DNA of 64,000 bases. Origin: Gerris lacustris (lineage: Eukaryota; Arthropoda; Insecta; Hemiptera; Gerridae). The stretch spans positions 46,806,329 to 46,870,328 of the forward strand of contig OX578282.1 of NCBI GenBank assembly GCA_951217055.1, read 5' to 3'. Positions 12,721 through 26,399 of the stretch are shown piece after piece. Numbering within the stretch: the stretch's first letter is position 1; each line of letters starts with the position of its first letter. Both the position numbers and the translations under genes were made by a program. The notes beneath the pieces were generated by a model that did not search any database, was not told where the DNA came from, and saw nothing but the letters and a program-made list of their open reading frames with translations.

Positions 12721-13269
12721 TATTTTTTCCGAGGTAGCAGACAATGAAAACACATTAAATATTAATCACTAATCAATATATAATAATAACAAATATTAGT
12801 ACATACTTAAGGCTTAAAAAAAGAAACCTTAAAAAGAGGTTACACTATAAGAAAAGATAAATAAAACGCATTGACATCAAGCGGATTTTAATCGTACTAG
12901 AAGCGTTTCTACAAAGACTGCAGCGGTACTAACGGAAGTTTTGACAACTACCCGCCGGAAAATAGAAATCTTTTAGTTCCTAGGACGTAAAAGATTTTTT
13001 CTTTACAGTTAGGAGTAAAGAAAAGATTTTTTAAGTCCACGTAATGACAAAAATGGATGTTAGCTATGTTTTTTAGGCTCCAAAGTTACTATTTCACAGC
13101 CTACCACGGAAAAAATAAATTTACTCGAATATTTCATTAAAAGACAGACAAATAAATAATAATTTCGTAATATGGTTTCTATTCCTCTAGTTCTAGTTCA
13201 TGTATTAAAAGCACGAGATTACATAATATATTCAGAGTATCAAGAATATAGACGATAGACAGACATTTA

Positions 13270-13693
13270 AAAAAAAAAAAAAAAAAACACTTTTTTGGAC
13301 TCGGGGGAACTTAAAACGTGTAGTAGTAGTAGTAGTAATCTAGTACTTTCTACTAGAACGGGTAGGACGAACCACTTGTTCGAACCTTGCAATTAGGCCA
13401 TCACTTAGGCCTTTTTACGCCCCGCGGTAGAGAGTTCCAGCCACTTCACACATCATACATAAGTACATTGTACCACCGAAGCGAGTATGAGGTGATCAAT
13501 AGTGAGCCATATAAATCAGAGCGTCACGGCGAGGAATCGAACCCGTCTCGTTCCACTCATAATTCAGTGATGGCCGAGCAGACGTGGTTTAACCCACACG
13601 GCCACGCTAGCTCTTTAAAACCTGTAAGTCCATCAAATTCTTAAAAATCAAATTTTCGCGGCATCACAATACTTTCTCTTTATATGAGAAAGT
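13270..13693 (+). mobile_element. Family A remnant interrupted by a tRNA-SINE
   Basis: GACAGACATTT, a long A run, a GGACTCGGGGGAACTTAAAACG block and, after an interruption of about 290 bp, the ending CATCACAATACTTTCTC to GAGAAAGT are the 3' part of family A. The interrupting DNA (from about 13322, TAGTAGTAGTAG, to about 13612) contains the tRNA-like SINE head annotated separately. Confidence 0.6.
13520..13612 (-). mobile_element. tRNA-derived SINE head (minus strand)
   Basis: On the minus strand a Pol III type 2 promoter can be read. An A-box-like TGGCCGTGTGGGTTAA (complement of 13589-13604) is followed about 50 bases later by a B box GGGTTCGATTCC (complement of 13533-13544), as in tRNA-derived SINEs. 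Acceptor-like ends (GCGT... and ...GACGC) may pair weakly. It is not a functional tRNA gene, because a complete cloverleaf and anticodon arm are not evident. Its tail downstream on the minus strand is not resolved. Confidence 0.65.
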
Positions 13694-14687
13694 AAAAATT
13701 AGTAAGTAATGAGGGGAAAAAATAACTTACCTAAGGATGTAGGAGGGTGACCTAGGTCAGAGGGTAGAGATAGCAGGTCTTCTCCCGACCTCCATGTCTA
13801 GTTTTTAATTTTAAACTCTTCTTAGTCATCCTGGCCACTCTGTAACATAAGCAAAACAAAACAATTAAACACTGCAATGATAACATTAGAATAGTGAAGA
13901 TAGTGGAAGAAACAATAGTAAATAGGTCCCGCACAAAAGAAAAACAAAACCTGTGAATATTTAACAGGAATTAGGAATTGTTGACATCTGATAAGTATAG
14001 TTTCTGAGCATAATATAGCAACGGACGATGTTGCCAAGGTAATCCATAATCAGACAAGATAGTTTTCCGGAAAGACCAAGTCTAAAATTGTGACATAAAT
14101 GAAACGGATTTTATATTTCACGGATAGATAAATACATCGCATTAGTATCAAACCATGAGAAAATAATGGGTGGTTAATAGTACAGGCACCGACAAGAATA
14201 AACAAAAAAGAACAAAAACCCTATTCCTTTGACACGATATTTTTGATTGTTGAATTAGCGGTGGAATATAGAATCGTTAATTAACCCTTAATTAAATAAA
14301 TTTGTATTGCAGCCAGATATAGAATCTTTCTTTCTCTTAGAATGGCGTATTAGCAAACCACAAAAATCTATTCATCAAAAAAATTAAAATGTCAATGCCA
14401 TAAAGGAAATTAGAATGGAATATAGTTGTGGTTGTGGTTGAATATGATAAAATAAGAGTTGATCTCGACTGACATAATCTGTTATTAAATGTACATACAG
14501 TAACTTTATGGAGCTCGCTTTCAACTGCGCAGCATAATAATTTAAACAATGTAATATTAGAATACGAATTGTCATTTTCGGTTTTGTTCCATTCATAATT
14601 TTACACTACATTTACTTCACTCATTTAGGGCAAAAACGCTATGCCAGACATCCAATTAAATACTTAACTAATTACTATATTTTTAAA

Positions 14688-15155
14688 TAGACTGCCACTT
14701 AGTGTGGCACAAAACTTCTTTGCATCCTATTTCGTATACTTTAGCGATTTTAAGATTTTACTAACCATTATTGTCAAATTTATTAAATACTCCCCGTTCT
14801 TTAAATCTGTCAAAATTTTTTTGATTTTTTACATGAATTAATGTATCTATAAAGCAAGATTTAAAGAAGGTAGAAAGTCGAAATTAATTTCGTGCTATCT
14901 GTGGACTATATTCGACCAACCATCCAAATTTCTGAAAAATCAGATGAGTACTTTTTAACATACAGGTGTAAATAAATATATTTGTGTGCGCTATTTGAAG
15001 AGAAACAAATGAGCGCATAAGGATGAAACTTATATGGGGCAAACAATGGGTTAATTATGACCTACCATACAAATTTCATTAAAATTGGACGAGTAGTTTT
15101 TAAGATATGTTGTCACGCAAAAATTGAACAACACAAAGACACGGAACCAAAATAC
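14688..15155 (-). mobile_element. Family C element, copy 1 (minus, truncated)
   Basis: On the minus strand it matches 26400-26996. It has the GGTTCCGTGTCTTTG-like tract, the TTTAAAAACTACTCGTCCAAT block, the TTTCTCTTCAAAT block and the TGCCACACTAAGTGGCAGTC end. The GCTTCCG terminal segment is missing because a second copy follows directly. Confidence 0.7.
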
Positions 15156-15702
15156 ACTGTCAATTGGTGTGGGACATAGCTTCCTCGTATCCTATCACGT
15201 ACTTTATTGATTTTATGCTTTTACAATCCATAATTGTCTAACTTGTTTCCTTCCGTTTTTGAATTGGTCAAAATTGTTTTGATTTTTACATGAATAAAGT
15301 ATTAATTAATTATTTAGCAAAAGTTAAAGAGCGCAGACGGTTCAAATTAACTTCGGGTTACTTTCAATAAACTATAAAAGTTTTATACAAATCAGATAAG
15401 TACATTTGAAGCTATAGATGTAAATAAATGTATGTTTGTGCGCATGTGGAAGAGAAACAAATGAGCACAGAAGGTTGAAACTTAAATGGGACCAACAATG
15501 GACCAACTTATATGGGACAACAATTGGACGAATGGTTTTTAAGATATGTTGGTACGCAATAAATTGAGAGACAGACACGGAACCAAAAATGTTACCTGAA
15601 TCTGAAACGGATTTCTGTTGAAATGGGAGACATAAATAATTCTCGTTCTTCAGAACGATCACATAGCTTCTGTTACCATTCAGAATAAGCTCTAAAGCGA
15701 AA
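15156..15702 (-). mobile_element. Family C element, copy 2 (minus)
   Basis: A second, more complete copy abuts the first head to tail. It starts CTGTCAATTGGTGTGGGACATAG and ends with the complement of the GCTT-ACGGTAACAGAAGCTATGTGATC terminus. The 96-codon frame across it is repeat sequence. The tandem arrangement suggests insertion into, or duplication of, a related copy. Confidence 0.75.
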
Positions 15703-17764
15703 TGTGTTTGTTTTTAAACGCTATCCTTAACTTTTGAAACGCGTTTTTTTTTCTAAGTATAAGTTAATTAGGTCTTTCAGTAGAAGGGGAAAGGAATATT
15801 TTTCGACCTAGATAACAACAATTATTTGATTAAATAGAAAAAAGAAGGAAAGCTCAAATGTCATAAATTCCTCTAGCTAATTCTTCTTCAATTATTATTC
15901 ACGTTGCTATAATATTATAAAACCATTGTATCTATACATAAAAACATTTATAATGACACATGGAGTTTTATGCTACAACCAAGTTACCCGTTTTGTCTCT
16001 AGACTCTAGAACTCTAGACTACCTATCTCAGAATTATTGATTTTTAGTAGGTATAATGATTTCTGTTAATCTATTATTAGTTTTAATAATGGCGCTATAT
16101 TTTACATTTATGTATGAATCCTCCTCTCTTGTTAATTTAATTAATTAAATAAATAAATAAAAATTTCAAATCACTTTCTCCGGTTATCGTTATTAAGTAT
16201 ACCTCAAACATTGATAAATTTAAATTTATTAGAATTTATCTGTAAAAACAAACACAGGCAGTACAATCTTTTTTAAAAATAAAACGTATTTCGATACGTA
16301 ATCAACATAAATCTAATATTTTAAGTGAAGTAAGAAAATAACAATAAATAAATCAGTGACTTTAAGTTACAGTGACATGATTATAATTTCTAAATTTCAT
16401 TTAAAAGTAGGAATAGTTTAAATTGGTTAAAATGTTTTTAAATTAAAAGGGACATTTATGAAACCGTATTATCTCAACCGTAATTTTAATTAAGACCATG
16501 AATAATTCAACGATCTCTTCTGCCTTTCGGTTTAATTTATTTTCCCAGCTACAACAAATAAATTATAATAAAATAAAATACTGATACATTTCTATTTAAA
16601 TGTCACAATTGAAAAAAATAGAGGTAAGCTTTTATTAGAATGCATCTGTTTGAATTTAGATGTCTATAATTGAGAGATATTGGTTGAAATATTGATAATA
16701 TTGAAAGGATATTGATACATTAGGGAATATATTGGAAATACCACTAACTATTTGCAGACGTGTTAAGACCATGTTAACAGATCATCGTCAGTGTTATATA
16801 AATTACTGCAGTGATTGTATCAATTAACTGATATTGTCTTCGCCGAATTTACATCTAACTAATCACAACTAGTGAAATGTATACTTTTAAAGAAAACATG
16901 AAACAGATTTTGAATATTTATCAAGTAACTTTTTTTTTAAAAACATATGTTACATTTTTAGCTTTAATGTCAAATGAGAATCCTCAAAGCAATCTATGTT
17001 CTTCTGTCAGTCTGTGAACAACTTTTATAGCGGAAAATTAAGTAGCAAGAGATTTAAATTAGACCCAATTTATCATTTTGCCAACAAACAAAAAAATCTA
17101 ATCTGATATTGGGGTCATGTTAAATGCGACCTCAAAATGTTTAAGAGTGAAAAAGCTTTGACTATCTTATACTTAAATTATCGACTGAAATAGCTAATGA
17201 ATGACAATAATCATATAAGAATTTATTTACTTTCTTTTTTTCTATAAAGATTCTGAGTCATTTTTTTGGAGTGCAATAAAATTAAAAGGCACAACAATTT
17301 TGATTTAAAATTAATGTAATTATAATTAAGAATCATGCGGGTTACTCATATACGACCATTCACAACCATTTAACTATTCAAAAGGAAATATGTAATTTAT
17401 AACTCACACAAATGGTGAAATAACAGTTCGGGTATGTTATATATTAATATAACTTTCAAATTAAAGTCTCAACTAAACAAGTTAACGTACGCGCGGAAAT
17501 TAGTTAAAGTCTAAAACTATGCATGTAATAATAATTATTCGATTCTCGTACGCATGAACCAAATGCCAATCTTACATATAAAGGACAACAATGATTTATA
17601 TTGTAGTTTATTAATTAGAAAAAGGAAAGCAATGGATTTAGTTTGGCCTTTAGTAAATACATATGTATGTAGTGTAGATGGTTTTACTCATATACTAAAG
17701 TTAATATAGGAAGCTTTAAGGCCAACTGATGTTTAAAAAAATCTGTTCGCTATAGCTCCTCTAA
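15703..17764. other. Unassigned AT-rich stretch of 2 kb
   Basis: There are no conserved coding frames and no paired repeats. Only scattered homopolymer runs and TTAATTAA-like strings are seen. Confidence 0.4.
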
Positions 17765-18351
17765 ACTTTCTTAAATACGAGTAGGTACATAATTAATTGA
17801 TCCAGTGATTTCCATTTATTAGTTGTTTGACATTTTCGTGGTTAAATTCAATTTATTATTGACAATGATATCAAAATTTGCCATAAAATCAGATGTCCGG
17901 CGGGGAATTAAACCTGTCCTCTCACCGACCGCGACTAGAGCTATTTTCTCAAAAACTAGATTTTCTTATGGGGAAACAAATTATTGGATTTATATTTGTA
18001 TTAACATGGAATACATTTCACAATTTTTTAATTTCGTTTTCAATAAATGTTTTTTTCACGTTTTTCTGTTGTTGTTTTTTTTAGGGTGAAACGCCTCTAA
18101 ATTTAGAGCTAAAATTAATTTTTCGATTTCACCTCGGGTTATGATCTTTCTGAACATGTATGCCAAATTTAATCGAAACCCAATAGTTTAGGCACCACGC
18201 CCCACGGCACCACGTATATGCACAGACTACAGACAGACATTTTATAAAAACTATACTTTCTTGGACTCGGGAATCAGATCGAACAGATCTTTCGAATTTT
18301 CGCGGCTTCACAATACTTCCTCTTTATATGTACTGCGTAATATAAGAAAGT
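17765..18351 (+). mobile_element. Family A interspersed element
   Basis: It begins ACTTTCTTAAATACGAG and ends TATAAGAAAGT. It shares the block order of 8859-9399, including the (decayed) tRNA T-arm-like GGGGAATTAAACC, the AGAGCTAAAATTAATTT block, ATGCCAAATTTAATCG and ACAGACAGACATTTT. The terminal region has gained GTACTGCGTA between TATATG and TATAAGAAAG. Confidence 0.75.
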
Positions 18352-18389
18352 AAAAAAAAGACATGTTTTTAATAGTTAAATAGTATAAG

Positions 18390-18697
18390 CAGGGGGTCTC
18401 AAACCTATACGGCCCACGAGACGTTTTTATCCGGCACGCCGCACCGCATAAAATAAGCTTACAATTACAACAATCCTAAATTATAATTTCTTTATAATCA
18501 AATGTCATTTCAACTATCAAACAAGCACCCAGCACTATTCTTATGGAGTTTTTTTTTGTGCCGAAATGAATAAAGCTTAACCCGATGTTACCTACCACTG
18601 CCAGAAGTCATAGCTGAGTGTTGCCTACTTCATCCGGCTCGCATTAGACCATCCTATTCAGATCCGGCCTTTCAACAAAATAGTTTGGAAACAAATG
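18390..18697 (+). mobile_element. hAT-type element remnant
   Basis: The end CAGGGGGTCTCAAACC followed by a CGGCCC block matches the well-known CAGGGGTCTCAAAC start of Charlie-type hAT elements. Repeated ATCCGGC motifs follow, also usual inside such elements. A decayed right end is proposed at 18683-18697 (GTTTGGAAACAAATG). No transposase sequence is left and no 8-bp duplication was seen. Confidence 0.5.
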
Positions 18698-20254
<1,557 letters not shown>

Positions 20255-20360
20255 TGTTCATGAAGGTGATCCCTATAAATTCTATGGTTCAGAGATTTTG
20301 GGTCTTAAGGGATGTATTAATAAAGAAAATCTCTATATCATGTTGTCAAATTTTTGCTAT

Positions 20361-20392
20361 ATTTCGACTCCCTTTCGAGTCATTCTCAAGCA
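20361..20392 (-). ncRNA. Hammerhead-like motif in left Penelope arm
   Basis: The minus strand reads CTTGAGAAT, stem GACTC / GAGTC with a six-base loop, then GAAATA. This is the layout of a hammerhead (CTGANGA, stem II, GAAA), but the first box is TTGAGAA rather than CTGANGA. It is probably a decayed or inactive ribozyme. The identical motif lies in the right arm. Confidence 0.45.
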
Positions 20393-21086
20393 TCTACAAC
20401 AAATTACAAACTAATCAAACACCTTATTTAATTTGTTACTTTAACCTAGATTGTGATTAATTAATAACAAATAAGACTAATTGAAAATCTTCTTACCTAT
20501 ATATTGATCTTAATTCATGGTTATAACCAGAAATGTCACACTTCTACAAATTTTTAAACTATTTTTCTTTCAGTGCTTCTAATACACTTACAGTCAAAAC
20601 TGCGGTTAAATCTAAACCCCACCTAGAACACAGTTACACATTTTGGCTAAAATTGGAAAATTGCTTATAATTGAAATACAGAAACATGCTATATGATATC
20701 TTACTTACATTCATCTTTTCCCACATTGTTTTATTTGTCTATACAGATATAAAATTAATTCTCCCTGTTCAAATCTTCCCATTAAAACTTAAACTTAACA
20801 TGACCTCCAGAGTAACACATCACATAGCAATATAAATTAGTAAAAGTTAACAATTAAAAATAAATTCTATCACAGCTCTTATCACAATATTCATTTGAAA
20901 CCAAAACGGTAACATTCTATAAAACCCAGATTAATTTAAAATGGTAACTGACTGTGTTGCACCTTAGTACCTTTACATAAACCCAGATACGTACATCCAT
21001 CTGACTATATAGTTATGTACATGCATAATAAGTTTTTTAATTTTTACATTATAAATAATATGCATTTACCTAAATCCAATTTGATC

Positions 21087-21657
21087 TTACAATATACCTG
21101 CATACATTCTATTCATGTCCCGACAGTCTTTTTTATAATTAATACTATTTCTTTGTTTAGCTATATGTATTGCTTCAAGTGTCAATCTCATCTTGTTGTT
21201 GATTTCATTAATAAGTATTTTTGTATTATTAAAATCAAATGCATGACCAGTTTCACTAGAATGCTCAGCCAAAGCAGTCTTATTTTCTTTTGGGTCTAAT
21301 TGTTGCTTCATGTTGCTGTTTCCTGTTCCTACATGTCTGTCTAGTCTCTCCTACGTACTTCGATGGACAACCCGAGCAAGGAACCTCATAAACCACACAC
21401 ATTTTTTCATCGGTACTTAATTTGTCTTTCAACTTAGTAAACATTACCCCTTCCATCTTATTGATAGGTTTAAGACCGAAATTAAGATTACACTCCATTT
21501 GTTTAAATATTTTTACTACTCCTTCTGACAGACCTTTTATATAGGTGATACTTGTAAATTTATTTTGGCCTGCTTGTTCTTTTCCATGGGTAAATTCGGT
21601 GGGTTTATTAATAGAACTATACCAAATTCTATTTATTAATTTTAATGAATAAAAACG
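21087..21657 (-). pseudogene. Penelope-like ORF fragment: GIY-YIG endonuclease end
   Basis: This is the only protein-like sequence I recognise in the window. On the minus strand a frame enters at the inner edge of the right arm (about 21657), reads through SITYIKGLSEGVVKIFKQ and continues to about 21280. A second frame, 21311-21087, carries the rest, so there is at least one frameshift near 21285-21310. The GIY-YIG nuclease hallmarks are VVYEVPCSGC (the GIY part with a Cys pair), KYVGET (the YIG part) with the following Arg, and then ALAEHSSETGHAFDF, a pattern typical of Penelope-like elements after the nuclease core. The domain would nick target DNA for target-primed reverse transcription. 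The upstream reverse transcriptase is missing, so the copy cannot be autonomous. It ends in a stop just after MYAGIL. Confidence 0.85.
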
Positions 21658-21850
21658 TTATATTGGAAGCACTGAAAGAAAAATAGTTTAAAGATTTGTA
21701 GAAGTATGACTTTTCTGGTTATAACCATGAATTAAGATCAATATATAGGTAAGAAGGTTTTCAATTAGTCTTATTTGTTATTAATTAATCACAATCTAGG
21801 TTAAAGTAACGAATTAAATAAGGTGTTTGATTAGTTTGTAATTTGTTGTA

Positions 21851-21884
21851 GATGCTTGAGAATGACTCGAAAGGGAGTCGAAAT
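21851..21884 (+). ncRNA. Hammerhead-like motif in right Penelope arm
   Basis: Plus-strand partner of 20361-20392, with the same GACTC / GAGTC stem followed by GAAATA. Both arms carry the same core deviations, so those changes predate the arm duplication. Confidence 0.45.
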
Positions 21885-21918
21885 ATAACAAAAATTTGAC
21901 AACATGATAATAGATATA

Positions 21919-22555
21919 GAAAAAAGAAATGCAATTGAATAAAATTTAAGTTAAGATACTGCAATTAGCATAAAAAATGTTGTATTCTTGTTAAAAGATA
22001 AAATTACCTTGCAGACACATACAAATAAATTCACCCTACATTTAATGTTTTAAGTCCAGATCTACTACGAGAATAAAATGTGTCAAACTTATTTTTTTTT
22101 CATGAATCAATTATCTTATTTACTGTTCTATTAAACAGTTTAGTAGTTTATTACTAGCCGATAAGGAAGATAAATAAAAACATAGGTTATAAAGATGAGA
22201 TCTGAAAAACATAAACTTGAGATTTAATGTTCTTTTAATAACACCAACAAAGAGAGATCGTAATTATAGCTCTCACACATCGAGTTTAATCACTTAAATT
22301 ATTATTTTTAATAACTTCAAACTGATTTAACATAAGTATTTTTACATTTATTAGACTCCTCTAATAATCTTATAATTATTTTTTTTACACATTGAAGCTA
22401 ATTTTTAATGATAGAAGTTTACAACTCCTTGCAGGCTATTGCTAGAAGTAGGATTACATTGAAGCTAATAATAGTTAATACAGATTCTCGACTGTGTTTT
22501 TCTCCAGTGTGTGATAGCGACTCATCATAGAAGGGGTGTAGTTCAATAACCAAAC
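21919..22555. other. Unassigned AT-rich stretch
   Basis: Nothing recognisable lies between the Penelope-like element and the next palindrome. Confidence 0.4.
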
Positions 22556-22667
22556 AACGTCTTCACACAAAATAATTGCATTTGCAACAATTGACCGGTT
22601 TCGGCTGTTCAAATGCAGCCGAAACCGGTCAATTGTTGCAAATCCAATTATTTTGTGTGAAGACGTT
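22556..22667. repeat. 112-bp near-perfect palindrome with GAAACCGGTC
   Basis: Arms 22556-22607 and 22616-22667 (52 bp each) differ at one position and leave an 8-base loop. Next to the loop each arm reads CAGCCGAAACCGGTC. GAA-AC-CG-GT-C has the minimal stem III and cleavage-triplet layout of a hammerhead (AC pairs with GT, C at position 17), and GGCTG / CAGCC can form a stem II. The CTGANGA box is missing on both sides. It looks like two 3' hammerhead halves joined head to head. Confidence 0.75.
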
Positions 22668-22860
22668 ACAGATTTCTATTTTTTTTTAAGATTTGATATT
22701 GATAGCTTAGATTTTTCATTAAAAAATTATTTACTTTAATCCTCAGTGACCTATTAGTAGTAAAAGTATTGCTAATGGCTTATACAGATTAATTGTTTAT
22801 ACTCGTATTGTTATTAATAGTAGGGTCTAAAGGAAAAAATTAAAAGCTCACTTTTGCAAT

Positions 22861-22889
22861 ATTTCGACCCCTGTTTGGGTCATCTTAAA
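22861..22889 (-). ncRNA. Decayed hammerhead-like motif
   Basis: The minus strand reads TTTAAGATGACCC, a short loop, GGGGTC, then GAAATATTG. GACCC / GGGTC forms stem II, and the first box differs from CTGAAGA at two positions. The string GATGACCC...GGGTCGAAAT is commonly seen as a solo motif in arthropod genomes. Confidence 0.45.
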
Positions 22890-24011
22890 GCTGAAAACCA
22901 CATTACTGTCAGGGATTATAAGACAAGAAGGAAGAATAGAAGGAATTACTTGCTGTTTGGAATAAGAATTACACACAAGGAAAAAACCCGTACTACTTAC
23001 TATAATTGTTTACTTTAATTATAGTTATCTTTACAAATGGCATATTTAAAGAGAGGTATTTTTACAGCTAACTGTTAAATGTAAGATAAAGATAACACAA
23101 TATCTGATACTTGCTGAGTACTCAGCGTAGGCGGGAATAAAAAATCTGTCAGTCAGGAATATAGTGTAGCTTTCTTTAAGTGAAATAACTTTCAGAATTG
23201 GATCAGTAGTTAGAGATTACCTCCCATACAAACATAAAAAACTTACAAAAAAATGTTACCTCTTATCATAATAATAATAGTACATACATTTAACACAAAC
23301 TAGTTACGACAATTTAAGGAGAGAATTATCAGTGAACAGAAGACTACCCATTTTGGTTCTTGAGTTTTATTTAATTCTAATATAATTGTCAACTATAGTT
23401 CTACAAAGGTTTGTTAAGGCTTTATACTAACTGACCGAGAAGTGCGAGAAAGAGAAAAATGAGATAAGATAAGATAAAATTCTTTATTTATTATTGCAAC
23501 AGTTAGGATTTGAAACGACGCAACAGGCATTTTGAAAACATAAATAACTAACTAATAACATAATATTATTATAGAGTAAGGATATTGTAAAGAAAGTACA
23601 TTTTATGTATTAAATGTAAATAACAATCGACTATTTTCAAGCAACTATAAGCAACTATAAATTGAATAAGAAATACGATATTTACTATAATTAAATTCCT
23701 TTTATAACTGCAGTGAAATATTAATTACAGTATACTTAGTAAAATAAATACCAAGAACGTTTTGCACTTATTGCACTTAAAAAAATAGATACCATAAATG
23801 TAAGGGAAAAGAAAAACAAAACAAACAAATTAGTATTAAAAATTCAGAAAGATAAAGAATAAAAACATATAATTGTGTTGCAACAATTGGATTATTAAAT
23901 AAAAGGTGGAAACAAGGATTGTATTTATCTTTAGTTAAGTATTTTAATTTTTTTACGTATTTAATTTTTGTTTTATTCTGTGAAACAGCTGTGAACTAAA
24001 CTCATCTTCTA
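22890..24011. other. Unassigned AT-rich stretch with a short GATAA run
   Basis: AGATAAGATAAGATAA at about 23461-23476 is a short pentamer run beside a TTCTTTATTTA string, similar to retroposon 3' tails. No element could be delimited. Confidence 0.4.
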
Positions 24012-24851
24012 CAGCGGTTCGCAACCTTTTTTAACCCACGTACCCCTTTTTGTGTATAACTAACTGTGGGTACCCTCTAACAACAACCCCTTATTTTTAC
24101 TACGTTTTTATAAGCTTGCTTTCTTGCTTGTTTGTTTGTTTGTTTGTCCGGTACAAATCTGGCAATCGATTTCTAACTAACTTCCCGAATAGCTAGACAT
24201 TTGAAACTTTTAGCATAGCTCAGAACACGATGACAATGCATTATTTTAATACTTTTAGCCATCTTTTAGCAGAATTTAATTGGTTTTCAGCAAATTTTGC
24301 TGTATGGAAAGTTAGTTCGGAAAAAATCCCCCAGTTATTTTATTTGTTTTGCCATATCCCATATTTATACAATCTTCATTTTGACGGGTTTCAAATTTGT
24401 GACTTTTATAAATAAGAGATAAACATTGAATGACAGCAAAACAGTAAATACATCGATTATATTATTTATATTATTTCAAATATATCGATGGCACGGTTTA
24501 GATTGTTGTAACAATGATTTGTCCTTTTATAGGTTTAATAGATCAGCTCTCTAGATGGTTGTCATTTATGTGGAGTAAATAAATTCGGAACTACTTTTTT
24601 TTCACTAACATTAATATATTAAGCAACAATAACAATTATATTATCAACATTACATACGATTCAACAGAAAATTTAAAAACGTAGTATATAAAAAGTTCTT
24701 TTTATCTTGAAATTATTTTAATTTCAAACAAGATTTCTAAATTGATATTTTATTAACCGGTTATTATTTATTAGACAGAAGAGTAAACAAAATAACTTTT
24801 ATTTAGTTCACTGCGTACACGGGTACGTGTACCACAGGTTGAGAACCGCTG
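24012..24851. mobile_element. hAT-type non-autonomous element, 840 bp
   Basis: The left end CAGCGGTTCGCAACCTTTT and the right end AGGTTGAGAACCGCTG form imperfect inverted termini of the CAGnGGTTCTCAACC type characteristic of hAT elements. Directly outside lie TTCTA (24007-24011) and TTCTA (24852-24856). That is only 5 bp, whereas hAT elements normally leave 8. The interior has no transposase frame. Part of it (about 24095-24410 and 24675-24710) recurs at 35180-35540. Confidence 0.75.
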
Positions 24852-24859
24852 TTCTAGCG

Positions 24860-25815
24860 CCTAGCAGTTTCACACAATACACAATATATGCAAAAATATT
24901 TGTCTACAATTTATTATTAATTCATTTTTGTGTTTCACGCGAGGAAGCTAATTGCCACACTATTGGCAAACTATTACCATTTTACTTTTGTTCTGATAAA
25001 CAACAAATTTTTTTTATGAGATCAAAGGGGTATCAGTTACTTTAAACATCATGTATTCGATATAAATATATTTCACCTCTTTAGGGGTGGTACAAGACAT
25101 TTAGATTTTAGCAAAACCAGTTGTAGAATAATATAACAACGGCTCAACTGATCCCCATTGTATTTTTGTAATAGAATAGCTAAAGAATGGTAAATTGTTT
25201 TATTAAAATACATTTTCATATTATACAATTGAGAGCAATTACTCTTATCTTTATTGATTTTAAATTCTAAATTAGATATTAATAATAATTAGCAAAGTTT
25301 TTTTGTTTTTTTTTAATTATAAACAATCAAGATGGTAAAATGGAGTAAATCTTGTTTTGACCTTGCCAGGTTTATATTGCCTCATTTACATATCGTTTTA
25401 ATAAATGATATTATATCAGTCATTATAAACCCAGGTAGATAAAAGGGAATTTGGGTGGTGCACTTAATGTTTAAGGTTCAAAAGAATACAAAATCATAAT
25501 ATAATTAATAAGATGAAATAATGTTAATACAACAATGTATAAAGTTTCTAATAATTAATAATTATTAAAATAACAATGTTAATAAATATTTTTATTAATG
25601 AATAATTTCAAATTCTTATTTCCTATAAGACAAAATAAATATATATGAACGAATCAAGTTTTTTAATTCGAGATAAAACTATTAGGTACCTTTTGGAACA
25701 TTCTATAAAAGCACCTCAACCAATTTTAATTTTTTTGTTAATTTTATATCTTTTTCAGACAAATCTATACATTGTTTGATCTTGAAACCACTTATTACGA
25801 TAATTGTATAAAAAA
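24860..25815. other. Unassigned AT-rich stretch
   Basis: No gene, RNA or repeat was recognised. Confidence 0.4.
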
Positions 25816-25884
25816 AGACCGGTTCGATGAATGAGGTCACCATTCTAACAGTACTGTGAAGGTGATCTCATCTCGAACCGGTCT
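25816..25884. repeat. Short fold-back with GACCGGTTCGA ends
   Basis: AGACCGGTTCGATGAATGAG and its complement pair with few mismatches around a 19-base loop. The AACCGGTC ending recalls the palindrome at 22556-22667, but the GAAA box is absent (TCGAACC instead). Confidence 0.6.
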
Positions 25885-26399
25885 GATCTTTTGATCTTCT
25901 ACATCAAACATTCATTTATCAACCTTTACAAACTATAAAACCATTGTTGAGGAAACAAGGAATTACACTGAATAAAATTTGCTCTTATTATTCGATAAAC
26001 ACAAAATATCCAAAGCTACTATTAAATAAATATTAAATGTTGACACTACTAATTTATTTTCTAGTTACTTTTTATTTAAACAAAGTTAATTTCTTTCAAC
26101 GGATAGTTGGTTAAATTTTTTTCATGATAAATTAAAGGTTCTTTACAAAAACAATATTTTGAAACATTTCAGTATGAATAGTTTCTTTCACATTAGTTTC
26201 AAAAAATATATTTTATTTTCAAAACAGCTTTCCTCAATTTGGCCATAATACGGAAGAATGTGCTTGTAATAAGTCTAAAAAATGTTTATTGTCCAAGAAC
26301 AATGATATGACATTTTAGAACAAAGGAATCATCCTTGTATTATTTAATATATAATATATATAATATTTAAATTGGCTTTATAAACATGGCTAACCTTTT
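25885..26399. other. Unassigned AT-rich stretch
   Basis: Nothing recognisable precedes the family C element. Confidence 0.4.

Larger units (their letters stand above)
20336..21918 (-). mobile_element. Penelope-like retroelement, 5'-truncated, inverted arms
   Basis: Nearly identical inverted arms of about 245 bp (20336-20580 and 21665-21918) enclose about 1.1 kb. The minus strand encodes the C-terminal part of a Penelope-like protein (21087-21657). Penelope-like elements are known to carry pseudo-LTRs that are often arranged in inverted orientation, to be 5'-truncated and to hold hammerhead motifs in those terminal repeats; all three features appear here. The reverse-transcriptase part is absent. 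Arm identity is high, with only scattered substitutions, so the arms either arose in one event or are young. The 500 bp between the coding end and the left arm is non-coding. Confidence 0.85.

Noticed and set aside
13520..13612. Functional tRNA gene
   Set aside because: A and B boxes are present but no closed cloverleaf or anticodon arm can be drawn, so it is called a SINE head.
25816..25884. Hammerhead half like the one at 22.6 kb
   Set aside because: It shares only ACCGGTC; the GAAA box is not present.
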